DNA of 21,081 nucleotides from a virus. Of the stretch, positions 4,671-14,101 are shown piece after piece. The stretch is taken from the IMG/VR virus record IMGVR_UViG_3300005663_000785, positions 1-21,081 of that record; one strand, 5' to 3'. The position numbers were made by a program, and so were the translations under genes. The stretch's first letter is position 1, and each line of letters starts with the position of its first letter. The notes under the pieces are model-generated. The model saw nothing but the letters and a program-made list of their open reading frames with translations. It had not been told where the DNA came from and did no database searches.

Positions 4671-6310
4671 TGAGTAAAGAATTCGATGATAAAGTAGCAC
4701 TTTGTTTTTCCAAAGATGACAGGACTCCCGAAGAAGAAGTCATATTAACCATTGAGTTTTCCAAGTGTATGGGGAGTTTTCTGTACTTCTTGAAGTGGGT
4801 GAAGTTGGTAGAAACGCCCACATTAGATAATCCTGGTGGAGCTATCTCCTTGCAGTTGTGGCCTCACTTAAAGGAAGTTATACGGGCATTTCTAACCAAG
4901 CGGTTTATAACCATTCTCAAGGCACGTCAAATCGGGCTTTCCTATATTACGGCTGCTTATGTTTTGTGGCACTCACTTTCGCATACTGGGAGTACTGTAT
5001 TGCTTTTCGCAGCCAGAGAAGATGATGCCTTTCTGCTTTTGGGTAAATGCTACGAAATGTACGACCAGTTGCCTTCATTTCTGAAACTCAAGATTGGTTC
5101 TAGGAGCAAGGGGGAAATGACTATTCCCTCTATGCATAGCACGGTTATGGCAATGCCTGCCACCGAGTTTGCGGGTAAGGGTCATACTGCTTCTATTATA
5201 GTTTGCGACGAGCATGATGACCACCCTTATGCCTATGAGAATTATCGCTCGGCAAAGCCAACGATTGACCGCTCAGGCGGACAGTTCATCAGTATATTCA
5301 CGGTGGAGAAAAAATACCCAGACACTCTTGCTAAAGGATTATTTAAGGATGCCATTGAGAAGAAAAATGATTTCACACCCCTCTTCTTTCCCTGGGATGT
5401 TGTGCCAGGCAGAGATGAGGAATGGTACGAATTTACCAAGAGAAATGCACCCCCTGATGAAGTAGCAGAGTTGGGGATTGAGTTATATATGGAGCAGAAC
5501 TATCCCCGCTCTATTGAGGAAGCACTATCTCGAAGTGAAACCGTGGCAGCCTTTGACAAGAAGGTTCTCAAGGCAATGGGGGAAGATGTCAGGGGTAAGA
5601 TAAATGAGGACTTTGATGGGATTGATAATGATATTTGCCACATTTACAAAGATTATCATATCGGCAATTTCTACATCGCAGCTTCAGATGTATCTCTTGG
5701 TGTTATGAAAGACTTCCAGGTTACGACTATATTGGATGTAAAGACAGGGGATATTGTAGCCGATATTCTTAGTAGGACAATCCCCCCAGAAGCGTTAGCC
5801 TATCACAGTGTAAATCTATTAAAACGTTATCACAACCCATTATGGTGGATAGAGGCGAACTTATACGGTAGGACAGTTATTAAGAAGGCGGTTGAATTAG
5901 GGTATAAAAGATTAGGATACAGGGGTGATAAGCCGATTGCGTGGAATAGAATTGATGATAACGAGGTTTTGAAAAGAGTCGGCTTTTTTACAGACGATAA
6001 GAACAGGGGCGATTTGTTCGGTGCGTTAATCCCCGCAATAAACGATTACCAGATTAAGATTTATAACCATGAAGGTTTGAAGCAGTTTTATGGTATAATT
6101 AGAAATGCTGATAAGGGGGGCAAGATAGAGGCGATGTCCTCTCAGCATGATGACTATGTGATTGCCGTTGGTATTTGTTGGTTAAAGAAGGGCGATGTCA
6201 AGACCTCATCTTCTCCTCTAAAACCTATTGAAACATTAACCTGGGGTGAACAGCATCCCTCGGTGATACAAAGGCTTATAGATAAACAGTTACAGGGGAG
6301 TATTAAATGA
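4670..6310 (+). CDS. terL: Terminase large subunit (packaging ATPase-nuclease)
   Basis: This is the motor that pumps phage DNA into the prohead and cuts it. The ATPase half has an adenine/Walker A region around residues 82-92 (LKARQIGLSY), a variant of the usual Q-motif plus P-loop, then VLLFAARE and a clear Walker B, IIVCDE (176-181). The nuclease half shows FYIAASDVSLGVMKDF (334-349) with Asp340, WWIEANLYG (392-400) and SSQHDDYV (490-497), the three acidic patches of the RNase H-like fold. The length of 546 aa is normal. The P-loop lacks the classic GKT/GKS, as in several TerL groups. The start relies on coupling with the upstream ORF. It overlaps the portal gene by ATGA. Confidence 0.93.
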   Translation: MSKEFDDKVALCFSKDDRTPEEEVILTIEFSKCMGSFLYFLKWVKLVETPTLDNPGGAISLQLWPHLKEVIRAFLTKRFITILKARQIGLSYITAAYVLWHSLSHTGSTVLLFAAREDDAFLLLGKCYEMYDQLPSFLKLKIGSRSKGEMTIPSMHSTVMAMPATEFAGKGHTASIIVCDEHDDHPYAYENYRSAKPTIDRSGGQFISIFTVEKKYPDTLAKGLFKDAIEKKNDFTPLFFPWDVVPGRDEEWYEFTKRNAPPDEVAELGIELYMEQNYPRSIEEALSRSETVAAFDKKVLKAMGEDVRGKINEDFDGIDNDICHIYKDYHIGNFYIAASDVSLGVMKDFQVTTILDVKTGDIVADILSRTIPPEALAYHSVNLLKRYHNPLWWIEANLYGRTVIKKAVELGYKRLGYRGDKPIAWNRIDDNEVLKRVGFFTDDKNRGDLFGALIPAINDYQIKIYNHEGLKQFYGIIRNADKGGKIEAMSSQHDDYVIAVGICWLKKGDVKTSSSPLKPIETLTWGEQHPSVIQRLIDKQLQGSIK

Positions 6311-8163
6311 GCAAACGAAGTGATAAACCTACAACAGATGAGATTTTAAAGGAGTTCGAGTTTTGTAAGAAACACTATTCTAACCTGAGACAATGTTACG
6401 AGGATGACGAAAGGTTTTACAATCTGGATTTTAAGGATAGATTACATATCCCAAAGGAATTTGAGAAGGACAGGGTGGTTCTCCCCACGGCGAGGGATGT
6501 TGTGGATACGGGGATAAATCACACCAATATCTTTAATGCGAGGGTTTTCACCAATAAGAAGGGAACATCTGAAATTTCCAAAGAGTCGGCCGAGATGCTT
6601 CGTAAGTTAGGTCTGGGAATAATTCACGGTATAAATGTAGAGTCAAGAATAGCTCCAGCCCATGTCGGGGCAAAGCATTACTGGAAACACGGATTAGCGG
6701 TTTTTAAGACTATCTGGGATGCTGATAGATGGGTGGATAAGCCCGAACAAAAAGATGGGGAATCCGATGATGATTACGCTGTAAGATTAGATGACTGGAG
6801 GGCTGGACAACATCTCTCTTTACCGATTGTTATTAAGGCGATAAATCCATATCATATAATGCCCGACCCTTATACTGGGGGGGATTATTATGTCATAGAG
6901 TGGTATAAGAGGAAACTATATGATGTTAAGAGAATCTGGCCTCATTATGAAGATAAAGAGAAAAGAGACCCCGATACTTGGATAGAAACCTTTTCTTTCT
7001 GGACTGATAAGTATAGAGCCGAGTTTGTGGTGACTTCACCCGAAGGGGAATCTATTAAAGGCGACTCTATGCTCAAACTTCCAGGTGGGGTAGTAGCTCA
7101 TAAGTATGGTTTCAATCCCTACACTTTAATCGAATCTGGGTTGGGTGATGAGGATACGGAAAACAAGCCTGAGAATAGATATGTCGGGTTGTTAAGAAAG
7201 ATGAATGACCTCTTGGTTTCAGAGTCTCTAAATTACAGTCTCCATAATATTCTGATGACACAGGGGACGCTAGGTGGTGGATATGTCACGGGTGTTGATG
7301 CTGGGACTGTTGGGGAAGTTAAGAAAGAATATGGTAAATACTGGCCTGTGGGTGGTAAGGATGTGGAGTTTCACGAGTGGGAGTCCAAAGTTCCGTCAGA
7401 AGCATCTGCCAGGCACTTAGCCCTAACACACGATTATATCTCCTCTCACGCCGCACCGAGAAGTGCTAGAGGTCTTTCTGAGGTAGGTGTGAGAAGTGGG
7501 GCTGATAGACGTTTAATAATTGCTGAAGCCTCTGCAATTTATCAATATGCTACACCTGCTTTCCAGAATGGATGGGCACAGATACTTTCTAAATGTGCGA
7601 TGTTGGTTAAAAATGTTATCCCAGGTGACTTTAGAATATGGACTAAAACGCCTACGGACGAATTTGATGTCCTTGTTAAGAAGAAGTTAATCAGAGAACC
7701 ATTTAACTATTATGTGGAGTTTGCCCCAATATCAGAAGAAGATGAGTATAGACGGCAGGACTCTCTGTTAAAGATGTGGAATGGTGGGCAGGGAATTACA
7801 ACTCAGGAATGGACTTGGAATCAGATGTCCAATGTTGACCCTGAAAGGATGAGACGGGAACAAGAGAAGGAAAACCTGAGAAGGATGCCTTCTTATAATC
7901 AGTTAAAAGACCAGACACTAGCAATGTTATACCAGCAGGCTTTACAACAGTTGGGTTTACAGGGTCAGGCTGCCCCAGCGCAACAGGGTGCACAGCAAGG
8001 ACAGGGACAGGCTCAAGGGCAAAGGCCTATGGTGCCAGGAATTCCCAATAGAGCACCTATGGGTTCAGCCCAAGACATAGATAACCAATTAAGAAAATTA
8101 GTAGAGCAGGGTAATTCTGGGATACAATCAGGACAAGGACTCGGCGGTGGAGGTAATAGATGA
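6307..8163 (+). CDS. Portal protein
   Basis: The gene directly follows terL with an ATGA overlap, and its 618-aa size and composition fit a phage portal, the dodecameric ring through which DNA enters and leaves the capsid. The N-terminal helical part (FCKKHYSNLRQCYEDDERFY) and the AINPYHIMPDPYTGGDYYVI segment (about residues 178-197) are typical of portals that contact the DNA and the head shell. The last 75 residues are rich in Gln, Gly and Pro (AAPAQQGAQQGQGQAQGQ) and probably disordered. No active site is expected. The assignment rests on context and characteristic segments. Confidence 0.88.
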   Translation: MSKRSDKPTTDEILKEFEFCKKHYSNLRQCYEDDERFYNLDFKDRLHIPKEFEKDRVVLPTARDVVDTGINHTNIFNARVFTNKKGTSEISKESAEMLRKLGLGIIHGINVESRIAPAHVGAKHYWKHGLAVFKTIWDADRWVDKPEQKDGESDDDYAVRLDDWRAGQHLSLPIVIKAINPYHIMPDPYTGGDYYVIEWYKRKLYDVKRIWPHYEDKEKRDPDTWIETFSFWTDKYRAEFVVTSPEGESIKGDSMLKLPGGVVAHKYGFNPYTLIESGLGDEDTENKPENRYVGLLRKMNDLLVSESLNYSLHNILMTQGTLGGGYVTGVDAGTVGEVKKEYGKYWPVGGKDVEFHEWESKVPSEASARHLALTHDYISSHAAPRSARGLSEVGVRSGADRRLIIAEASAIYQYATPAFQNGWAQILSKCAMLVKNVIPGDFRIWTKTPTDEFDVLVKKKLIREPFNYYVEFAPISEEDEYRRQDSLLKMWNGGQGITTQEWTWNQMSNVDPERMRREQEKENLRRMPSYNQLKDQTLAMLYQQALQQLGLQGQAAPAQQGAQQGQGQAQGQRPMVPGIPNRAPMGSAQDIDNQLRKLVEQGNSGIQSGQGLGGGGNR

Positions 8164-8330
8164 GTAATTCTTTAGAAACCATGCAGGAATTAGTTAAGGA
8201 AGACATTGAATTGATGAAGGAGATTATTGCAGAAGATTTAATTCCCCTAATACAGTTCAGAGAACAGATAGAAAAGAAAGAGTTTAATAAAGCCTTTAAT
8301 GAAATGAAGAAGCTTGAAGGAGAAGTCTAA
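8160..8330 (+). CDS. 56-aa helical protein between portal and Gln-rich protein
   Basis: The gene overlaps the portal stop (ATGA) and the next start (TAATG). The product (MSNSLETMQELVKEDIELMK...) is almost entirely charged amphipathic helix with heptad character, ending KAFNEMKKLEGEV. Such a small coiled-coil protein could be a portal-associated or scaffold-like assembly factor. No specific family is recognised. It has no Cys and no membrane segment. Confidence 0.75.
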   Translation: MSNSLETMQELVKEDIELMKEIIAEDLIPLIQFREQIEKKEFNKAFNEMKKLEGEV

Positions 8331-9460
8331 TGCCAGAAGCAATCAGGAGTGATACACAATTATGGGCAGACTATAAGAATGCTGGTGGGAGATTAAGTTA
8401 TACCGACTGGGTAAAGGCGGAACGTCCAGGTGCTCCTGCCGAGAAAGGGCTTAGATTTCCCTGGGAAACCACTGCAGGGGAGGGGTTCATAGCCCCTTGG
8501 ACTCGTCAGGTGGCAGTTCCCACACAAGAGGGTATAAGATTTAGGCAACCTTTAACATTGGAACAAAGGCGGCCTCCACCCCCAGAAGAACCAACACCAA
8601 CACCAGAAGAAGAGGCAGCTGGGGTAGACTTAACGGGGTTCAAGATAGAAGTTCCGCCATTTCCCACAGACCCTCCTCCAGAGGGCTTTCGCTGGGCGTT
8701 TGATAGAGATATGAATAGGTGGGTGCCCCAGTTTACAGGATTAACAGCACAGCAACAGTCTCAGCGAGAATTACAGCAACAGCAATTAGGGTTACAGAGA
8801 CAGCAGCAATTAGGTTTTCCTTCACCAGAACAACCTCCGACTGACGCTTTCGGTAGAACTGCTACTTGGAGTGAACGTTTAGGTCAGTGGGATTATCCGC
8901 CTAATTGGGGACAGAGACCAGGAGACCAACCTGCACCGATTTCACCTTTTCAGCAACAGCAGTTTGGGTTACAAGAGCAACAGTTTGGGCTTCAGCAACA
9001 GCAGATTGAGCAACAGCAAGCACAATTTCAAGAGCAATTAGCATTTCAGCAACAGGCTCAGCAACAAGCCGCCCAAGAACAAGAACAACGATATAGAGCA
9101 CAACTGGCAGCCCAACCGATAAACTGGTTACAGTATGCTGCTTATACAGGAGAGCAACCAGTAATTCAACCGTGGATGATGCCATTAGGATTTCAAGAGA
9201 CAGGCGGGCAGGTAGCTCCTCAAGGGATGCAGATAGGACAACCGATACCAGGTGTTCAGGGGCAACAGACCTTTGCTAATATGCCAGCATTAACAACTCC
9301 ATCTGCACAGCTTCAGGCTCAGTGGGGGCCGACAGCCCAAGCACAGTTCTTAGGATACAGACAAGCCAGGACAGGTGCTGCACCAGCCGAAACTCAATTC
9401 AGGTTAGGTTCGGGAAGAGCACCAACAGGACAATTCGGGGGATTTTCAAGGTTTAGATAA
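8330..9460 (+). CDS. Gln/Pro-rich 376-aa virion-associated protein
   Basis: The N-terminus looks folded (SDTQLWADYKNAGGRLSYTD, like short phage peptides with an LWxDYKxAGG...YxDW motif). The region at residues 80-120 is Pro/Glu-rich. Residues about 138-265 are strongly Gln-rich, with repeated FGLQEQQ and QQQQ patterns that could form an extended helix or coiled coil. The C-terminus is Gly/Gln-rich. No enzyme motif is present. It is coupled by TAATG at both ends. Its place between portal and a very large protein suggests a head or head-vertex structural role. Length and sequence are probably variable among relatives because of the low complexity. Confidence 0.75.
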   Translation: MPEAIRSDTQLWADYKNAGGRLSYTDWVKAERPGAPAEKGLRFPWETTAGEGFIAPWTRQVAVPTQEGIRFRQPLTLEQRRPPPPEEPTPTPEEEAAGVDLTGFKIEVPPFPTDPPPEGFRWAFDRDMNRWVPQFTGLTAQQQSQRELQQQQLGLQRQQQLGFPSPEQPPTDAFGRTATWSERLGQWDYPPNWGQRPGDQPAPISPFQQQQFGLQEQQFGLQQQQIEQQQAQFQEQLAFQQQAQQQAAQEQEQRYRAQLAAQPINWLQYAAYTGEQPVIQPWMMPLGFQETGGQVAPQGMQIGQPIPGVQGQQTFANMPALTTPSAQLQAQWGPTAQAQFLGYRQARTGAAPAETQFRLGSGRAPTGQFGGFSRFR

Positions 9461-12400
9461 TGCCAGATTTAGAGGAACAAATTAGGGCGTTAAGTCCTGC
9501 TGCGTTAGATATATTTAAAAAACAACTCCCGCAGAGATTAAAAGAACTCGGTGAGTTGGAACGCAATACTGCCCTTGAGAAACTGATGGCATTACCCGAA
9601 CTTGAGTTGGGGGGATTTCAACCACAGGTTCAACCTCAACCTATTACCAGACAGCCCCAGATAGGCCAGGAAGCCCCTCAAGACATTCCTTGGTGGCAAA
9701 CTCCATTACAGTGGATAAGGAATGTTGAGCAGGCTGCGGGAACATTTTTAGCTGCCCCATTTACTCCTGCGGTTGCAGGTACAGAAAACTTACCCTGGTG
9801 GCAGAGGGAAAGGGCTGAATACGAGGTTTGGGATGAGCCTTCTTTTCAGACAGAACCTCTATTCAGATTACCGTGGACACCACAAGGAATAAGGGACAAG
9901 CCGTGGACTATTGGTGTTAAAGGGGCGTTAGAAAGTGTCCCCTGGTTTGCTACTGCTTTAGCTACAGCAGGGTTGGGTGCGACTGCAGCTTTAGGAACTA
10001 GAACTGGTATCGCTGGTTTAACCAGGGCAGCCGCTTTGGGGCAGAAGGCGTTAAAACCTGTTTTGGCAGTGGAGAGAACATTGGCATATCCGATTACCAA
10101 ACCATTAGGATTGGCTGTTAAACAAGTAAAGAAGTTAGTCCCCTCTGCTTTACCTGCAACCTCAAGGTTTATTGCTCCTGCCTCCGAGGCCATTGAAAAG
10201 ACTATCACCAAAGATGATTGGCAGAGACGAGTAGCACAGATGTTCGGTAGGCGACCTATCCTTAAATCTATTACTGAAAAGATAGGTGGTAGGGCTGCCA
10301 CTGTAACGGCGGGGGTAGAGGATACAACGGCAAGGGCATTACTTGTTGGTGTGAGAACGCAGGAAATACTTTTAAGTAAAGGTCAAACCGCATTAGCCAC
10401 TTTAAGGGAACTACACCCTAATCCGATTAGACTATTTGGCGTAGACGAGGCGACTGGGTTAACTAAGATTAGAGCGAAAGTTGGATTTAAGGATGCGTCT
10501 AAACATATAAGCGACATAGCCGAGCATCCTGCAAGGTATCAATTAACCGTGCAACAAAAAGCCTACATAGAGCAAATTCACAGAGTAGAGGACTGGGTAT
10601 TAGATGGGTTAAAGGAAGCGGGAATAGATGTCAAGCTGTTAAAGTTCGATGAGTTCTCTCACTGGGTTCATCGTGAAGTAATCGGTAAGAATGTAGATGA
10701 TGCTCTTATTAAGATAAGAAGTAGGGGTGGTGGAAGGATAGGGGCTAAAGCGACTTGGGAAAAGACCAGATTTTATGAAACTGCTGCGGAGGGTGTTAAG
10801 GCGGGAATATTATACGAACCCTCAATGGAGAGGGTTGTTGAATTATACCTTCAGAGTGCTGCTAAGAGAATATCAGACCAGAGAATAGCTGGTATGGTGG
10901 CACAGTTTGGGGTAAAGCCTTTGGAAAGGGCTATGGCAATAGCTCCCCAGACTTTAGCAGAAGCCAAGAAAACTGCTTTTACTTTAGTGGGTGCCAGGAG
11001 ATTGGTTAAGGTTATCAACAGGGCTGTCAGGGGTGAGAAACTAACCGAGCAAACATTAAGAGCACAGGAGAGAAGGTTTCCCGAATTAGGTAGAAGGGTA
11101 AGAGAAGCTATTGGTGAACCTGAAAGATTAAAAGCGTTAGTTAAAGAAGCAAATCAAATTATAGAAGCTGCTCAAGCCCCGTTCTGGAAAGCCAAGGCTG
11201 CGAGACAAGCCTTAATGGAGCAGGCTAGAACCCCGACTTTAGGGACAGAAGCGACCATTTGGCATCCCGCATTTCAGGGTAAAATCTATCCTAAGAATGT
11301 AGCCGTTGAAATTCAGAGATACTGGGATGATGTTGGTTTCGGCCCACTTAGTAAACTCGCCACTATATCTGGTGAAATGAGAACCCTTGTAGCTGCGGCT
11401 GACTTTAGTGCTATGTTCATCCAGGGACTTCCTGGGATTGCCTTGCATCCAACAGCGTGGGGTAGGGCTGCGGCTATGTCGTTTAAGACATTCTTAAAAC
11501 CCAGACAATATCAGGAATATCTAGTTAAGAACATGGATACTTTAATGGAGAGGGCTAATTACGGTGGATATGTCGGTGGGTTTGAGTTTATGGAGGCTAT
11601 GCCCGCCCTGCAGAGAGAAGCAGCCAGGGCTACACGGTTGGCATTAGGAAGTCCCGCAATCGGCAAGACAGCCATAAGACAGACTTACGGAAGGTTCGAG
11701 GCTTCCTTTGGTTCTTTCGGTGATGTGATGAGAAACGAGATGTGGAAGGGATTAAAGGGAAGTGCTAAGAATGAAGCTGATTTAATGGAGATAGCCCGAC
11801 ACATTGACCGTATGACAGGTGTGATGTCGTCTAAGGGATTAGGTCTGGGTAAAGTTCAGAGAGATTTTGAGCAGGCATTTCTATTCTTTGCCCCAAGATA
11901 TACCAGGGCTGGGTTTGCTCTGGTAAGTGATATGTTGAAAGGTGGTTTTACTGGAGACCAGGCTAGAAAAGCGTTAGGTTCAATGATGGCGGCTGGTGCT
12001 GTAATGTATGCTGGTATATCTAAAGCTGTAGGGCAAGAGCCTAACTTCGACCCGACCAATGGAAGATTTATGACCATTGAGATAACCGACCCCGTAACGG
12101 GTTCTACAAGGCATTTCGGGCTTGGGGGTATGATGACCTCTTTAATGAGGTTTGGTGCTGATGTAGCGGCTTCTGCTACAGGGCAGGGCTTAAATGAGCC
12201 ATTGGATTTTGTTAAAATGAACAGATTTGATAATCCCTTCTTGAAGTTTATGTTCTCCAAGTCTGCACCACTAACTGGGTTTACTGAAGGGATGGTGTTC
12301 GGGCACAACTATTTTGGTGAGCCGTTTGAAAATCCAGGCGATTACTCTTTGTTTTTACTGGAACAGGTTATGCCGATTGCGTTACAATCAGCGTTTATGG

Positions 12401-13350
12401 AAAAAGAGGGACTATCTCCGACAGCAATAGCAGCGGAGGAATTAGGTATGAGGACATTCCCCAGAAGTGATTGGGAGAAAAGAAATATCTTACGAGACCG
12501 ATTAGCTCAAGAAACTTATGGAATGGACTGGGAACAGGTTGGATTACAACAGGGTGAGTTAGCTCAATTACAACTGGAAAGGGGAAGTCCTGAATTACAA
12601 GAGGCTACGCAAACTGCTGCTGAAACAACCAGTAAAATGGCTAGGGGTGAAGGTTTAGTTTGGGATGCGTGGCGTAAAGAAGGTGCTGCGGTAGAGGAAA
12701 GATACCGACAATCCATAATGACTGCTTCTGCCGAGTTTTCTGTTACTCAGGATGGCACTACATTCAGAGAAAAGGCAGATGAGGCTTCTGCTATTAGAAG
12801 GGCAATGTATTCTCAAAGAGAACTAAGCCCAGAATATGCTGAGATAAATCAGTATTTCAATCAGCCTTTAACCCCAGAACAAATGTCGAGAATGAACCCC
12901 AAAGACATAGCAAGAAGAGAATACTATCAATCAATGTATGCCCCAGATATGTACGACCAGTTCGGGAATTATAGGTTTGATGAGGCAGATAGACGAGAGC
13001 AACAATTCGTTCAACGGTATGGTCAAGGAATATTGGATTATGTAGAAGAGTATATGGGTGCTAAATGGGATGAACCTCCAGCACTACAAGCTCTTAAAGC
13101 AGCCAGGGATGTCCTACAACCTTACTGGGATATAGAGAGGCAGGTTTGGCAATCTCTGGGTAAGGAACTAAAACAGATTTCAGACCAGATTAAGATATTG
13201 GAAAGAACTGACCCGATTCAGGCAAAGCTAATGCTGTTTAATTATCCACAGATAGTATTTGCTCGCAGACAGATAGCACTCTTGAAGCGTCGGCTTAAAT
13301 TGGGGTCGCCTGAAATTACAAATGCTCTAAATGTGTTTTATCGTTTTTGA
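9460..13350 (+). CDS. 1296-aa large virion protein, candidate ejection/internal protein
   Basis: This is the largest gene of the window. After a Gln/Pro-rich start and a Trp-rich stretch comes an Ala/Gly hydrophobic segment near residues 155-190 (VPWFATALATAGLGATAALG). A long helical middle with many basic residues follows. A second hydrophobic patch lies at about 838-858 (ALGSMMAAGAVMYAGISKAV), and the C-terminal helical part ends ALNVFYRF. Glycine/alanine membrane-active segments inside a very long helical protein are typical of phage internal or ejected proteins and of large polyvalent (LPD-type) proteins. I do not see catalytic residues for a transglycosylase or protease. It is translationally coupled to the Gln-rich gene (TAATG). 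The ejection role is inference from size, composition and position. Confidence 0.7.
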   Translation: MPDLEEQIRALSPAALDIFKKQLPQRLKELGELERNTALEKLMALPELELGGFQPQVQPQPITRQPQIGQEAPQDIPWWQTPLQWIRNVEQAAGTFLAAPFTPAVAGTENLPWWQRERAEYEVWDEPSFQTEPLFRLPWTPQGIRDKPWTIGVKGALESVPWFATALATAGLGATAALGTRTGIAGLTRAAALGQKALKPVLAVERTLAYPITKPLGLAVKQVKKLVPSALPATSRFIAPASEAIEKTITKDDWQRRVAQMFGRRPILKSITEKIGGRAATVTAGVEDTTARALLVGVRTQEILLSKGQTALATLRELHPNPIRLFGVDEATGLTKIRAKVGFKDASKHISDIAEHPARYQLTVQQKAYIEQIHRVEDWVLDGLKEAGIDVKLLKFDEFSHWVHREVIGKNVDDALIKIRSRGGGRIGAKATWEKTRFYETAAEGVKAGILYEPSMERVVELYLQSAAKRISDQRIAGMVAQFGVKPLERAMAIAPQTLAEAKKTAFTLVGARRLVKVINRAVRGEKLTEQTLRAQERRFPELGRRVREAIGEPERLKALVKEANQIIEAAQAPFWKAKAARQALMEQARTPTLGTEATIWHPAFQGKIYPKNVAVEIQRYWDDVGFGPLSKLATISGEMRTLVAAADFSAMFIQGLPGIALHPTAWGRAAAMSFKTFLKPRQYQEYLVKNMDTLMERANYGGYVGGFEFMEAMPALQREAARATRLALGSPAIGKTAIRQTYGRFEASFGSFGDVMRNEMWKGLKGSAKNEADLMEIARHIDRMTGVMSSKGLGLGKVQRDFEQAFLFFAPRYTRAGFALVSDMLKGGFTGDQARKALGSMMAAGAVMYAGISKAVGQEPNFDPTNGRFMTIEITDPVTGSTRHFGLGGMMTSLMRFGADVAASATGQGLNEPLDFVKMNRFDNPFLKFMFSKSAPLTGFTEGMVFGHNYFGEPFENPGDYSLFLLEQVMPIALQSAFMEKEGLSPTAIAAEELGMRTFPRSDWEKRNILRDRLAQETYGMDWEQVGLQQGELAQLQLERGSPELQEATQTAAETTSKMARGEGLVWDAWRKEGAAVEERYRQSIMTASAEFSVTQDGTTFREKADEASAIRRAMYSQRELSPEYAEINQYFNQPLTPEQMSRMNPKDIARREYYQSMYAPDMYDQFGNYRFDEADRREQQFVQRYGQGILDYVEEYMGAKWDEPPALQALKAARDVLQPYWDIERQVWQSLGKELKQISDQIKILERTDPIQAKLMLFNYPQIVFARRQIALLKRRLKLGSPEITNALNVFYRF

Positions 13351-13364
13351 TAAGGAAGTAAGTG

Positions 13365-13523
13365 ATGCCGTATGCAGTTAGGAAACAGGGAGACAGGTGG
13401 ATTACATATAATAAAGATACTGGTGATGTGAAAGGGAAACATGCAACGAGAGAAGAGGCTATGTCTCAGATGCGATTATTGTACCATGTTAAGGGTGGGG
13501 GAAAACTGACAAAGGCAAAATGA
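13365..13523 (+). CDS. 52-aa small basic phage protein
   Basis: The start has AAGGAAG as ribosome site. The product MPYAVRKQGDRWITYNKDTG is followed by DVKGKHATREEAMSQMRLLY. The order beta hairpin ('xRWxTYNKxTGxVKGxH') then one helix ('TxEEAMxQMRxLY') matches a small protein type that is frequent in phages near structural genes and has no known function. The TGA overlaps the ATG of the HNH gene (ATGA). Confidence 0.75.
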   Translation: MPYAVRKQGDRWITYNKDTGDVKGKHATREEAMSQMRLLYHVKGGGKLTKAK

Positions 13524-14101
13524 CAGACGAGTTAAGGTGTAAGAAACAAGTGGATGGCTTAGATGTCTTTCTGGATGGTTATAGATATTGCGTGATGCAA
13601 CCTTGCTTGGATTGCGGGCAGGTGAGAAAAGTGCGGATAAGAAACGGAAAGTCTGAGAGTAAGCGTTGTCGGGGGTGTTCTGCTAAAGTTAGATGGAGTG
13701 AATTATTAGGTGATAAAAATCCCTTTTGGAAAGGAGGGCGAACGAGGCATACCCAAGGTTATATTTTAGTATCAGTCCCAAATGACAGTTTTTTTGCATC
13801 TATGGTTTTTAGGCGTGGGGCAAAGGGAAGGGAAAGATTGTATATTTTAGAACACCGCCTCGTTATGGCAAAACACTTAGGCAGGTGTTTGCAGTCTTGG
13901 GAAATCATACATCATAAAAACGGAATTAAGGATGACAATGGAATTGCGAACTTGCAACTAGTGAGTGATGATAGACATAAGCAAATCACGTTATTAGAGA
14001 ATAGGATAAAACGCTTAGAGGGGAAGGTTATTCTATTGGAAGCAGAGAATGTTTTATTAGGGGTTGCACATGAAGCGAGGGATACAAGGGTTGATTTTTG
14101 A
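13520..14101 (+). CDS. HNH homing-type endonuclease with zinc knuckle and C-terminal zipper
   Basis: Residues 111-153 (EHRLVMAKHLGRCLQSWEII, then HHKNGIKDDNGIANLQL and DDRHK) form the beta-beta-alpha-metal HNH_3 nuclease motif. The paired His131-His132, Asn134 and Asn144 and the leading Glu-His (111-112) are as expected for active members. The N-terminal part carries two Cys pairs, C29/C32 and C50/C53, probably one structural zinc. The C-terminus (about 155-180) is a leucine-zipper-like helix, TLLENRIKRLEGKVILLEAE. Such free-standing HNH genes nick DNA of related phages lacking the gene and spread by repair. Here it is fitted between structural genes by an ATGA overlap at its 5' end. Confidence 0.88.
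   Translation: MTDELRCKKQVDGLDVFLDGYRYCVMQPCLDCGQVRKVRIRNGKSESKRCRGCSAKVRWSELLGDKNPFWKGGRTRHTQGYILVSVPNDSFFASMVFRRGAKGRERLYILEHRLVMAKHLGRCLQSWEIIHHKNGIKDDNGIANLQLVSDDRHKQITLLENRIKRLEGKVILLEAENVLLGVAHEARDTRVDF

Noticed and set aside
6091-6099. Extended -10 sequence TGGTATAAT inside the terminase gene.
   Set aside because: It is fully explained by coding sequence, has no correctly spaced -35 and no gene starts shortly downstream.
8901-9185. Antisense open frame across the Gln-rich gene, and similar long frames opposite the 1296-aa and 966-aa genes.
   Set aside because: They mirror the low-complexity or biased codons of the sense genes, lack ribosome sites and give implausible proteins.
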